NCBI RefSeq assembly: GCF_028737325.1
Contig: NZ_JAQZCH010000001.1
Coordinates: 1,222,732 to 1,286,731, forward strand
DNA: 64,000 bases
Source: Microbacterium thalli
GTDB lineage: Bacteria > Actinomycetota > Actinomycetes > Actinomycetales > Microbacteriaceae
Direction: 5' to 3'
Of this stretch, positions 50,717 through 59,205 are shown one piece after another. The notes under the pieces were generated by a model. That model was not told where the DNA came from. It saw nothing but the letters and a program-made list of their open reading frames with translations, and did no database searches. How positions within the stretch are numbered: position 1 is the first letter of the stretch; each line of letters starts with the position of its first letter. A program made the translations under genes and the position numbers.

Positions 50717-51226
50717 ATGGTCCAGGTCCGCGTCCTGGGGGTCGCCCTCGATCCCGCGCAGCAGCATGTGATCCTCCTCAAGCCCGTCGATGCGCTCTCC
50801 GACCGGGTGCTTCCCGTGTGGATCGGGTCGCAGGAGGCGACATCCATCCTCGTCGCCGTCGAGGGGGTGGCTCCGCCGCGTCCGCTCGCGCACGACCTGA
50901 TGGTGCGCCTGCTCGATGCCACCGATGCGACGGTCGATCGGGTCGAGGTCACACGCATCGACGACGGCACCTTCTACGCCGAGATCACGGTCACCGCGCT
51001 GACCGGCTCGCGGGTGATCGACGCGCGCCCCTCCGATGCGATCGCTCTCGCTTCGCGCGCGGGTGCGCCGATCTTCGTCGCCGACGACGTGCTTGCCGAA
51101 GCCGGCATCCCCGACACGGTCAGTGAAGCCCCCGAGGGCGCCGAGACACCGGAGGCCGCGGAGCAGCGCGTCGCCGAGTTCCGCGAGTTCCTCGACGACA
51201 TCGACCCCGACGACTTCCGCGGCTGA
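50717..51226 (+). CDS. DUF151 bifunctional nuclease domain protein
   Basis: 169 aa. The core VPVWIGSQEATSI-type segment (here RVLPVWIGSQEATSILVAVEG), RPLAHDLMVRLLDA and RPSDAIALASRAGAPIFVAD are characteristic of the DUF151/BFN family, some plant and bacterial members of which have DNase/RNase activity. A flexible acidic C-terminus follows. ATG 50717 follows GGGAGGTG, with a TAGGCT -10-like hexamer further upstream. It is divergent from the LLM gene. Confidence 0.9.
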   Translation: MVQVRVLGVALDPAQQHVILLKPVDALSDRVLPVWIGSQEATSILVAVEGVAPPRPLAHDLMVRLLDATDATVDRVEVTRIDDGTFYAEITVTALTGSRVIDARPSDAIALASRAGAPIFVADDVLAEAGIPDTVSEAPEGAETPEAAEQRVAEFREFLDDIDPDDFRG

Positions 51227-51267
51227 GCCCGCCCTCCGAACCCCATCCCCCGACGAAAGGAACACCC

Positions 51268-51915
51268 ATGCCCCGCATCCTGATCATCGGCGGTCACGGC
51301 AAGGTCGCGCAGCGGCTCGAGCCGATCCTCGCCGAACGCGGTGACACGGTGACCGCGGTCATCCGCAATCGCGATCACGAGGCGGATGTCGCCGCGACCG
51401 GTGCCACGCCGCTCGTCGCCGACATCGAATCCTTCGACACCGAGCAGCTGACGAACCTCGTCAGCGGCAACGACGCGGTGGTCTGGTCGGCCGGCGCCGG
51501 CGGGGGAGACGTCGCTCGCACGTGGGCCGTCGACCGCGACGCCGCCATCCGCTCGATCGACGCCGCGGTCGCCGCGGGCGTGAAGCGCTACGTCATGGTG
51601 TCGTACTTCGGCGCGGGCCCCGACCACGGCGTGCCCGAGGACGACTCCTTCTACGCCTACGCCGAAGCAAAGGCCGAGGCCGACGCCCACCTGCGCGAGA
51701 GCGGTCTGGACTGGACGATCGTCGCCCCGAGCGCCCTCACGCTCGACGAGCCCACCGGCAGGATCACGGTCGGCGGTTCGGGCGAGCAGTCCGTTCCGCG
51801 CGGAGACGTCGCCGAGGTCGTCGCGGCGGTGCTCGCCGAGCCCGCCACCATCGGCCGGATGATCGAGTTCTCGAGCGGCGACACCCCCGTCGCCGACGCC
51901 ATCGCGGCCGGCTGA
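51268..51915 (+). CDS. NAD(P)H-binding atypical SDR protein
   Basis: 215 aa, YwnB/YhfK-like NAD(P)-binding fold. Rossmann motif ILIIGGHGKVAQRLEPIL; YVMVSYFGAGPDHG and the YAEAKAEADAHLRESGLDW helix are typical. The reaction is unknown. ATG 51268 follows GAAAGGAA. It is 41 bp after the DUF151 gene and may be cotranscribed. The inverted repeat at 51952 lies just after its stop. Confidence 0.88.
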   Translation: MPRILIIGGHGKVAQRLEPILAERGDTVTAVIRNRDHEADVAATGATPLVADIESFDTEQLTNLVSGNDAVVWSAGAGGGDVARTWAVDRDAAIRSIDAAVAAGVKRYVMVSYFGAGPDHGVPEDDSFYAYAEAKAEADAHLRESGLDWTIVAPSALTLDEPTGRITVGGSGEQSVPRGDVAEVVAAVLAEPATIGRMIEFSSGDTPVADAIAAG

Positions 51916-51951
51916 GACCCCGCGCCGCGGCGAGGTACCGCGCCCGGTGCG

Positions 51952-52047
51952 GGCGTAACTCCTCAGATTCCGCCATCCTCCCCGCCGTTCATCCCGGGTT
52001 CCTCCGGGCTGGGCGGCGGGGCGGTCGCGTTTCTGAGGAGTTACGCC
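51952..52047. repeat. Intergenic inverted repeat, copy 2 (16-bp arms)
   Basis: GGCGTAACTCCTCAGA (51952-51967) pairs perfectly with TCTGAGGAGTTACGCC (52032-52047) over a 64-nt interior. The arm shares GTAACTCCTCAGA with copy 1 at 49022, while the interiors differ. It lies 36 bp after the SDR stop and ends 34 bp before the -10 of the next gene. Confidence 0.8.
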
Positions 52048-52093
52048 GCCGCCCGCCCCGTGCCGCGCCGGCCCGCCTCGGTACGCTGGGCCG

Positions 52094-52591
52094 ATGGATC
52101 CGCGTGAACTCTCCGGTGGCGCCGTGCTGCGCGCCGCCGGTCCCGGCGACGAGGACGGCATCCTCGGCTGCATCCGCGCGCTCGCGGTCTACGAGCGCGA
52201 GCCCGACGCGGTAGCGAATACCGCCGATGCGTTGCGGCAGACGCTCTTCGGCGACGAGCCGCGCGCGTTCTGCCATGTCGTCGAGCGCGAGGGCGCGATC
52301 GTCGGCATCGCGATCTGGTTCCTCACCTACTCGACCTGGACCGGCCGGCACGGCATCTGGCTCGAAGACCTCTACGTCGACGAGGCGCAGCGCGGTCGGG
52401 GTTACGGCAAGCAGCTGATCGCCTCGCTCGCGGCGGTGTGCGTCGAACGGGGCTACTCGCGGCTCGAGTGGACGGTGCTGGACTGGAACGCTCCATCGAT
52501 CGCCTTCTACCGCTCGATCGGCGCCGAGCCCATGGACGAGTGGACGACTCAGCGGCTCGCCGGCGACGCCCTCGCCGCACTCGCGGGCTGA
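52094..52591 (+). CDS. GNAT-family N-acetyltransferase
   Basis: 165-aa acetyltransferase resembling diamine/spermidine-type GNATs. Features are AVLRAAGPGDEDGILGCIRALA, HGIWLEDLYVDEAQRGRGYG with the acetyl-CoA loop, and WTVLDWNAPSIAFYRSIGAEPMDEW. ATG 52094 lies 6 nt after TACGCT (52082-52087), a leaderless pattern. The substrate is unproven. Confidence 0.9.
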   Translation: MDPRELSGGAVLRAAGPGDEDGILGCIRALAVYEREPDAVANTADALRQTLFGDEPRAFCHVVEREGAIVGIAIWFLTYSTWTGRHGIWLEDLYVDEAQRGRGYGKQLIASLAAVCVERGYSRLEWTVLDWNAPSIAFYRSIGAEPMDEWTTQRLAGDALAALAG

Positions 52592-52652
52592 TCGCGTGAC
52601 GGGCCGTCCGGGCGGCGTCAAGCCCGGAGCCGGCGGTCGCTCGCGCTTCTAG

Positions 52653-53510
<858 letters not shown>

Positions 53511-53522
53511 CCCACCGCCGTA

Positions 53523-53586
53523 TCGGGCGCAGGTCTCGGCGTCGCGCGCAGTTGGATCTGCGGCGGATGCCGGGAACTGCGCCCGA
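53523..53586. repeat. Short intergenic inverted repeat (TCGGGCGCAG arms)
   Basis: TCGGGCGCAG (53523-53532) pairs perfectly with CTGCGCCCGA (53577-53586) over 44 nt. It may act as a terminator for the upstream aldo/keto reductase or be another intergenic repeat of the kind seen at 49022 and 51952. Confidence 0.5.
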
Positions 53587-53620
53587 CGCGCGTCCGGCCG
53601 GGGTTTCGTAGGCTGGGGCG

Positions 53621-54352
53621 GTGGCATCCGTCCTGAACGTCTCGGCGTACCTGTTCACGCACATCGCCGATCCGGCCGACCTGCGCATCACGCTGCGCGG
53701 GCGCGCGGAGGCGGCGGCGCTGCGGGGGACCATCCTGCTCGCGCCGGAGGGCATCAACCTCTTCTTGGCGGGCCGCGCCGACGCGGTGCGCGGGTTCGTC
53801 GACGACCTCCGCTCCGACGAGCGGTTCGTCGCCCTGACGACGAAGGAGAGCTGGTCGGACGATCAGCCCTTCGGCCGGATGCTCGTCAAGGTCAAGCGCG
53901 AGATCATCCGGATGGATCGTCCGGCGATCCGTCCCGAAGCGGAGCGCGCTCCGGCCGTCGCGCCGGCCCAGCTGCGCCGCTGGCTCGACCAGGGGCACGA
54001 CGACGCCGGCCGCGAGGTCGTGCTGCTCGACACCCGCAACGCCTTCGAGGTCGACTACGGCACGTTCGAGGGGGCGGTGGACTGGCGGATCGAGCGGTTC
54101 ACGCAGTTCCCCGGCGCTGCCGCGGAGCATCGCGAGCAGCTCGCCGGCAAGACGGTCGTCAGCTTCTGTACGGGCGGCATCCGCTGCGAGAAGGCGGCGA
54201 TCGTGCTGCGCGACGAGGGCGTCGACGCCTACCAGCTCGAGGGCGGCATCCTGGGCTACTTCGAGCACGAGGGCGGCGCGCACTGGAACGGCGAATGCTT
54301 CGTCTTCGATGAGCGCGAGGCGCTGACGCCGGACCTCGCGGCGCGGGGCTGA
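53621..54352 (+). CDS. trhO: tRNA uridine(34) hydroxylase, TrhO (rhodanese-like)
   Basis: Oxygen-dependent enzyme that makes 5-hydroxyuridine at tRNA position 34, 243 aa. N-terminal ferredoxin-like domain (ALRGTILLAPEGINLFLAG) and rhodanese domain with LLDTRNAFEVDYGTFEGAV and active-site SFCTGGIRCEKAA. GTG 53621 lies 6 nt after TAGGCT (53609-53614), a leaderless GTG start. The sirtuin gene begins 1 bp after its stop, so they form an operon. Confidence 0.92.
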   Translation: MASVLNVSAYLFTHIADPADLRITLRGRAEAAALRGTILLAPEGINLFLAGRADAVRGFVDDLRSDERFVALTTKESWSDDQPFGRMLVKVKREIIRMDRPAIRPEAERAPAVAPAQLRRWLDQGHDDAGREVVLLDTRNAFEVDYGTFEGAVDWRIERFTQFPGAAAEHREQLAGKTVVSFCTGGIRCEKAAIVLRDEGVDAYQLEGGILGYFEHEGGAHWNGECFVFDEREALTPDLAARG

Positions 54353-54353
54353 C

Positions 54354-55037
54354 ATGGCTCGGATCGTGGTGCTGACGGGGGCGGGGATCTCGGCCGAGTC
54401 GGGCATCCGCACCTTCCGCGCCACCGACGGACTGTGGGAGGACCACCGAATCGAGGATGTCGCGACGCCCGAGGGCTTCGCGGCGAATCGGGCCCGCGTG
54501 CAGGCGTTCTACGACGAGCGTCGCCGCGTGGCCCGGGTGGCCCGGCCGAACGCCGCGCATCGGGCGCTCGCCGAGCTTGAAGCGCGGCATCCGGGTGAGG
54601 TGGCCGTCATCACGCAGAACATCGACGACCTGCACGAGCGCGCGGGCTCGCAGCGGGTGCTGCACATCCACGGGCGGCTCGACCGGGCGCGGTGCGAGCG
54701 GTGCGGGACCCGGATGCCGGTAACCGGCGAGCTGGCGGACGAGCCGCCGTGCCCCGCGTGCGGTGCGCGATCCCTGCGTCCCGATGTGGTCTGGTTCGGC
54801 GAGGCGGTCTACGGCCTCGAGGAGATCTTCGACGTGGTGTCGCTCTGCGAGGAGTTCTGGGTCGTCGGGACGTCGGGCGCGGTGACCCCCGCGGCATCCC
54901 TCGTCGCCGTGGCCGCCGAGGCCGGCGCGCGCACCGCTCTGCTCAACCTCGACGCGCACGATGACACGCGCCTGTTCGACGAGGTGGTGCTGGGTCCCGC
55001 GACCGAGACCGTTCCCGTCTGGGCCGCGCGGTTCTGA
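54354..55037 (+). CDS. cobB: NAD-dependent protein deacylase (sirtuin)
   Basis: 227-aa class III sirtuin that removes acyl groups from lysines using NAD. Motifs are VVLTGAGISAESGI, TQNIDDLHERAG and the catalytic His in VLHIHGRLD. Zinc Cys pairs lie at RCERCG and PPCPACG, and VVGTSGAVTPA near the end. It is probably cotranscribed with trhO. It converges with map 3 bp downstream. Confidence 0.95.
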   Translation: MARIVVLTGAGISAESGIRTFRATDGLWEDHRIEDVATPEGFAANRARVQAFYDERRRVARVARPNAAHRALAELEARHPGEVAVITQNIDDLHERAGSQRVLHIHGRLDRARCERCGTRMPVTGELADEPPCPACGARSLRPDVVWFGEAVYGLEEIFDVVSLCEEFWVVGTSGAVTPAASLVAVAAEAGARTALLNLDAHDDTRLFDEVVLGPATETVPVWAARF

Positions 55038-55040
55038 TCC

Positions 55041-55811
55041 TCAGCGGGGGAGCGTGAGGATCTCGGCGGCACCCTCGGTGATGGCGACGGTGTGCTCGGT
55101 GTGCGCGGTGCGGCAGCCGGTGGAGCTGCGGAGCGTCCAGCCGTCGGGGTCGGTGACGAGGATGTCGGTGTCGTCCATCACCCAGGGCTCGAGGGCGAGC
55201 AGGAGCCCCGGGCGCAGGCGGTAGCCGCGTCCGGGGCGGCCGATGTTGGGCACGTGGGGATCGCCGTGCATGACGCTGCCGATGCCGTGGCCGCCGAACT
55301 CGGTGTTGACGGCGTACCCCGCTCCGGTAAGCACGGCACCGATGGCGGACGAGATGTCGCCGATGCGATTGCCGGGGCGCGCGGCCTCGATCCCCGCCGC
55401 GAGGGCGCGTTCGGTCACGTCGATGAGGGCGGCGTCGCGCGCCGGCTGCGACGGGCCGACGGTGAAGCTGATCGCGGCGTCGGCTGCGACGCCGTTTCTC
55501 GTGATCGCGAGGTCGAGCGTGAGCAGGTCGCCCGAGCGCAGGGCGTAGTCGTGCGGCATCCCGTGGAGGACGGCGTCGTTGACGGCGGTGCAGATGTGGT
55601 GGCCGAACGGGCCGTCGCCGAACGAGGGCGCGTAGTCGACGTAGCAGGATGTCGCACCCGCTCGCACGATCAGCTCGCGAGCCCACGCGTCGATGTCGAG
55701 CAGGTTCACGCCGACGGTCGAGCGTTCGCGCAGCTCGCGGAGGATGTCGCCGACCAGGGCGCCGGTGGCGCGGGCGTGGCCGAGCTGCGTCTCGTTCAGG
55801 ATCTCGATCAT
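55041..55811 (-). CDS. map: Type I methionyl aminopeptidase
   Basis: Removes the initiator Met from new proteins, 256 aa. Metal ligands: Asp in LTLDLAITRNGVAADAAISF, His in EFGGHGIGSVMHGDPHV, and Glu in LALEPWVM and AHTEHTVAIT. ATG 55811 follows GGAGAG at 6 nt. It is divergent from a small XRE-type gene 68 bp away. The N-terminus lacks the zinc-finger extension of type Ic enzymes. Another map may exist beside infA elsewhere, as in many actinobacteria. Confidence 0.93.
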   Translation of the reverse strand: MIEILNETQLGHARATGALVGDILRELRERSTVGVNLLDIDAWARELIVRAGATSCYVDYAPSFGDGPFGHHICTAVNDAVLHGMPHDYALRSGDLLTLDLAITRNGVAADAAISFTVGPSQPARDAALIDVTERALAAGIEAARPGNRIGDISSAIGAVLTGAGYAVNTEFGGHGIGSVMHGDPHVPNIGRPGRGYRLRPGLLLALEPWVMDDTDILVTDPDGWTLRSSTGCRTAHTEHTVAITEGAAEILTLPR

Positions 55812-55845
55812 GGGCTGCTCTCCGTCGGGTCGTCGGCGTCATTAA

Positions 55846-55865
55846 AATACCGGGCCGATAATACC
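55846..55865. promoter_or_regulatory. Direct AATACC repeats in the map/XRE divergent region
   Basis: AATACC occurs at 55846-55851 and 55860-55865, a 14-bp period, in an AT-rich island of the 68-bp divergent region. The second copy abuts TATGCT (55868-55873), the likely -10 of the leaderless XRE gene, so the small XRE protein could bind here to control itself and map. Confidence 0.45.
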
Positions 55866-55879
55866 GCTATGCTCGCGCC

Positions 55880-56146
55880 ATGATGGTTCGCCCGGCGCAC
55901 ACGCCCGAGACGATCGCCCGAGGCCGGCGTCTGGGCGCCTTCCTGCGGCAGGCACGCGGCGATCGCTCGATCGCCGAGGTCGCGGCGGCGGCGCAGATCT
56001 CGGCCGAGACGCTGCGGAAGATCGAGACCGGACGGCTCGCGACCCCGTCGTTCACGACGGTCGCCTCTGTCGCGACGGCGCTGGACCTGTCGCTGGATGA
56101 GATCGCCGCGCACGCGCGCCGAACGGATGCCGCGCTGCCGGCGTGA
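55880..56146 (+). CDS. Small XRE-type HTH protein beside map
   Basis: 88-aa protein made up almost entirely of one XRE/Cro helix-turn-helix: GAFLRQARGDRSIAEVAAAA, then QISAETLRKIETGRLATPSF and VASVATALDLSLDEIAAHA. ATG 55880 lies 6 nt after TATGCT. It is divergent from map. Its small size and lack of a ligand domain suggest a simple DNA-binding regulator, possibly of map. The first two Met codons are adjacent, so the start could be 55880 or 55883. Confidence 0.85.
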   Translation: MMVRPAHTPETIARGRRLGAFLRQARGDRSIAEVAAAAQISAETLRKIETGRLATPSFTTVASVATALDLSLDEIAAHARRTDAALPA

Positions 56147-56181
56147 GTGCGGATGTCGGCGGGCGCCGCTAGCGTCGGGGC

Positions 56182-57267
56182 ATGGAACCGCACCGGCTCA
56201 CCCGCGAGCAGGCGCGCCGCATCATCGTGCGGGCGCAGCTGCTCGACGCCGACCGCCCGGGTGACGTCGTCGAGGTCGCCGAGCAGCTCGGCGCGATCAA
56301 GATCGATCCGACGGCGGTCATCGCTCCGAGCGAGCAGACCATCCCGTGGACGCGCATCGGCTGGGGGTACGAACCCGGACAGCTGACGAAGGCGGTCGAG
56401 GACGACCGTCAGCTGTTCGAGTACGCCGGGTCGTTCTATCCGGCGAGCCTTCTGCCGCTCATGCGCGTGCGGATGCGGGGCCGGCCGCTGCGCGAGAGCA
56501 CCGCCGCGTGGCTCGACGCCAATGCGGCCTTCCGGGCCGACGTCATCGCACGGCTGCGCCGCGACGGCCCGCTGCTGGCTTCGGCGATCCCCGACACCGC
56601 CGCCGTGCCGGCGGGTAACGAGAGCGGTTGGTACAGCGACAACCAGGTGCCGCGCATGCTCGATCTGCTCGAGCGGCTCGGCGAGGTCGCGGTCGTCGGA
56701 CGCGCGGGGCGCCTTCGCCGGTGGGACATCGCCGAGCGCGCGCGTGGCCCCGAGCCCGACGGGCCCGACGTCGACCAGGCCGGTGCGCTGCTCGACGAGC
56801 GTCGCCTGCAGGGCGCCGGACTCGCGCGGCAGCGTTCGTCCTGGGCGGCGGTCGGCATGGCGGGGGAGCCCGCCGTGGTCGAGGGGAGCGCGTGGAAGTG
56901 GCGCGTCGATCCGCGAGCGCTCGAGGCGATCGACGACGACCCCGGCGGGCGGATCGCGATCCTCAGCCCCTACGACGGCATGCTGTTCGATCGTCCGCGC
57001 CTCGTCGAGGCGTTCGACTTCACGTTCAAGCTCGAGCAGTTCGTGCCCAAAGCTCAGCGCGTCTACGGCTACTTCGCCCACCCGATCCTGTGTGGCGACC
57101 GGTTCATCGGTCTGCTCGATGCCGCGCTCGACAAGACGAAAGAGAACCTCGTGGTGGCGGCGGTGCACGAGCTCGTGCCGTGGGAGAGCGAGGAACGCGA
57201 CGCGGTGGATGCCGAGATCCGCGACCTCGCCGGCTGGCTCGGGGTGCCCGTCCGCGGCCTGGACTGA
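56182..57267 (+). CDS. Winged-helix DNA-binding protein, YcaQ/HTH_42 family
   Basis: 361 aa. Start LTREQARRIIVRAQLLDADRP and the segment GAIKIDPTAVIAPSEQTIPW are typical of the HTH_42 (YcaQ/AlkX) family, members of which unhook DNA interstrand cross-links. The C-terminus ILSPYDGMLFDRPRLVEAFDF, YGYFAHPILCGDRFIGLLD is also conserved. ATG 56182 lies 6 nt after TAGCGT (56170-56175). Glycosylase activity is a family inference. Confidence 0.85.
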   Translation: MEPHRLTREQARRIIVRAQLLDADRPGDVVEVAEQLGAIKIDPTAVIAPSEQTIPWTRIGWGYEPGQLTKAVEDDRQLFEYAGSFYPASLLPLMRVRMRGRPLRESTAAWLDANAAFRADVIARLRRDGPLLASAIPDTAAVPAGNESGWYSDNQVPRMLDLLERLGEVAVVGRAGRLRRWDIAERARGPEPDGPDVDQAGALLDERRLQGAGLARQRSSWAAVGMAGEPAVVEGSAWKWRVDPRALEAIDDDPGGRIAILSPYDGMLFDRPRLVEAFDFTFKLEQFVPKAQRVYGYFAHPILCGDRFIGLLDAALDKTKENLVVAAVHELVPWESEERDAVDAEIRDLAGWLGVPVRGLD

Positions 57268-57368
57268 CGCCTACCAGGCGACCGCCGAGGTCGCAACCAG
57301 GTCGCCGTGCCGACCGTGACGGCGAAGCATGGGATCAGCCCCGAAATCGAAACCGAAAGGAGCCGCCC

Positions 57369-57824
57369 ATGGCCCGCATCATCGAGACCATCGACGTCGA
57401 CGTGCCCGTGTCGGTCGCGTACAACCAGTGGACGCAGTTCGAATCGTTCCCGCACTTCCTGAGCTTCGTCGAGTCGGTCACCCAGCTCGACGACGGCACC
57501 ACGCACTGGAAGGTGAAGATCGGCGGGGCTGAGCGCGAGTTCACCGCGAAGATCACCGAGCAGCACCCCGACGAGCGCGTCGCGTGGAACAGCGTCCAGG
57601 GCAAGGACGAGCACGCCGGTGTCGTCACGTTCCACAAGCTCGGCGACAACGAGACGCGCGTCACCGTGCAGCTCGACTGGAAGCCCGAGGGCTTCGTCGA
57701 GTCGGTCGGCGCTGCCATCGGCATCGACGACCACGCCGTGAAGAAGGACCTCACGCGGTTCAAGGAGTTCATCGAGTCGCGCGGCACCGAGACCGGTGCC
57801 TGGCGCGGCGACATCGAGAACTGA
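57369..57824 (+). CDS. SRPBCC-family small protein (polyketide cyclase-like)
   Basis: 151-aa START/SRPBCC fold with a ligand-binding cavity: TIDVDVPVSVAYNQWTQFES, EREFTAKITEQHPDERVAW, and a C-terminal helix. Similar small proteins in actinobacteria are often stress-induced. ATG 57369 follows AAAGGAG. It is followed by a long palindromic terminator shared with the convergent DUF2945 gene. The ligand is unknown. Confidence 0.88.
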   Translation: MARIIETIDVDVPVSVAYNQWTQFESFPHFLSFVESVTQLDDGTTHWKVKIGGAEREFTAKITEQHPDERVAWNSVQGKDEHAGVVTFHKLGDNETRVTVQLDWKPEGFVESVGAAIGIDDHAVKKDLTRFKEFIESRGTETGAWRGDIEN

Positions 57825-57840
57825 TCTCGATCCACGAAAG

Positions 57841-57877
57841 ACACGAGGCCCCTCCGCTCAGCGGAGGGGCCTCGTGT
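57841..57877. terminator. Bidirectional terminator between SRPBCC and DUF2945 genes
   Basis: An 18-bp perfect stem (57841-57858 with 57860-57877) around a single C. It serves both convergent genes. Confidence 0.9.
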
Positions 57878-57890
57878 GTGTCGCCGGGGG

Positions 57891-58106
57891 TCAGCTGCTG
57901 AGCTTCCGCAGCGCAGACCGCTTGTGAGCGGCCTGGTCGCCGCTCTTCTCCGACTCGACGATGAAGGCGGGGTCGTCGGCGGACGCCGTGAACTTCTGAC
58001 CCGCGAACTGGAAGTCCTTCTCCTTCTTCTCGACGATCGTCCCCTGCGTCCGCCCCTGGGAGGTGCCCCAGCTGACGCGGTCGCCCTTCGACAGTTCCTG
58101 AGCCAT
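57891..58106 (-). CDS. DUF2945 (TUDOR-like) small protein
   Basis: 71-aa hydrophilic protein of the DUF2945 family, an SH3/TUDOR-like fold: LSKGDRVSWGTSQGRTQGTI, VEKKEKDFQFAGQKFTASAD, DPAFIVESEKSGDQAAHKRS. ATG 58106 with AAGGAGCCGGC upstream. Often found with stress-response genes; function unknown. Confidence 0.9.
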   Translation of the reverse strand: MAQELSKGDRVSWGTSQGRTQGTIVEKKEKDFQFAGQKFTASADDPAFIVESEKSGDQAAHKRSALRKLSS

Positions 58107-58238
58107 GCCGGCTCCTTCCGTTGTGCGTTCGTTGCGGCGATCCTGCCGCGCCGCACGGACGCCGGGTTAGTCGTTGACACAGTCCGCTCCGATGCGCCAG
58201 CGGTCGCCGGAGAGGATGCGTCCTGCGAGACTGCGGAC

Positions 58239-59063
58239 ATGCGCACGATCGTGATCACGGGAGCCAGCGACGGAATCGGAGCCGCCGCCGCGCGGCGTCT
58301 CACCCGCGAGGGGCACCGCGTGGTGCTCGTGGGTCGGTCGCCGGAGAAGACCCGCGCCCTCGCCGCGGAGCTGGGCGCTCCGTTCCACCTCGCCGACTAC
58401 GCCGAGCTCGCCCAGGTACGCCGACTGGCGGGGGAGCTGCGTGAGGCGTATCCGCGCATCGACGTGCTCGCCAACAACGCGGGCGGCATCTTCGGGCCGC
58501 GCCACCTCACCGTCGACGGCTTCGAGCAGACGTTCCAGGTCAACCATCTCGCCGGCTTCCTGCTGACGAACCTGCTGCTCGACCGGCTCGCCGACAGCAG
58601 CGCTTCGGTCATCCAGACCGCCAGCGTCGCCGCGCGGATGTTCTCGCGCTTCGACGTCACCGATCTCAACGCCGCGGGGCGGTACTCGGGCCGTGTCGCG
58701 TACGGCAACGCGAAGCTCGCGAACATCCTCTTCACGCGAGAGCTGCAGCACCGCGCCGGCGACCGCGGCATCTCGGCCGCCGCCTTCCACCCGGGCGTCG
58801 TCGCGACGCAGTTCGCCGCGAACGTGCCCGGACCGTTCCGCTGGATGTATCACAACCCCGTCGCCCGACGCGTGATGACCACCACGGACGAAGGCGGAGC
58901 GCGGATGGTCTTCCTCGCGTCCGGTGAGCCGGGGCGCGACTGGGTTCCGGGCGGGTATTACGAGAAGGACCGGCTCACGCGGTCGCACCGCGACGCCACC
59001 GACGCCGTCCTCGCCCGAGAGCTGTGGCAGCGCAGCGCCGAGATGGTCTCCCTCGCGCACTGA
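58239..59063 (+). CDS. Short-chain dehydrogenase/reductase
   Basis: 274-aa classical SDR resembling the retinol-dehydrogenase-like group. Motifs are TGASDGIGAAAAR (cofactor), NNAGG, and an active site with YGNAKLANILF (Tyr-x3-Lys). The catalytic Ser lies in the IQTASVAARM strand. ATG 58239 has no good ribosome binding site; GAGACT lies 6 nt upstream. The 3' end lies opposite a weak small ORF on the other strand. The substrate is unknown. Confidence 0.92.
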   Translation: MRTIVITGASDGIGAAAARRLTREGHRVVLVGRSPEKTRALAAELGAPFHLADYAELAQVRRLAGELREAYPRIDVLANNAGGIFGPRHLTVDGFEQTFQVNHLAGFLLTNLLLDRLADSSASVIQTASVAARMFSRFDVTDLNAAGRYSGRVAYGNAKLANILFTRELQHRAGDRGISAAAFHPGVVATQFAANVPGPFRWMYHNPVARRVMTTTDEGGARMVFLASGEPGRDWVPGGYYEKDRLTRSHRDATDAVLARELWQRSAEMVSLAH

Positions 59064-59205
59064 GCGGCGCAGGCGCCACCGGCAGAACCTGGACGACGTC
59101 GTGTTCGATCAGGGCGTCGAGATGGATGGCGGCCATGTCCTGCGCCGTAGCGAGGAGGCGATCGATGGCCCTCCGCAGCTTCCGCGCGCGTACGGTGGGG
59201 GTCAT
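58975..59205 (-). CDS. Possible small protein coupled to the isochorismatase-like gene
   Basis: An ORF of 76 aa begins with an ATG overlapping the stop of the upstream hydrolase (ATGA), which would couple translation. The first ~48 residues (VRARKLRRAIDRLLATAQDM, AAIHLDALIEHDVVQVLPVA) look helical and protein-like. The remainder is Arg/Ala-rich, lies antisense to the end of the SDR gene, and reads like random GC-rich sequence. It may be a degenerate remnant or not a gene. No family was recognised. Confidence 0.3.
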   Translation of the reverse strand: MTPTVRARKLRRAIDRLLATAQDMAAIHLDALIEHDVVQVLPVAPAPLSARGRPSRRCAATALGRGRRRWRRGATA

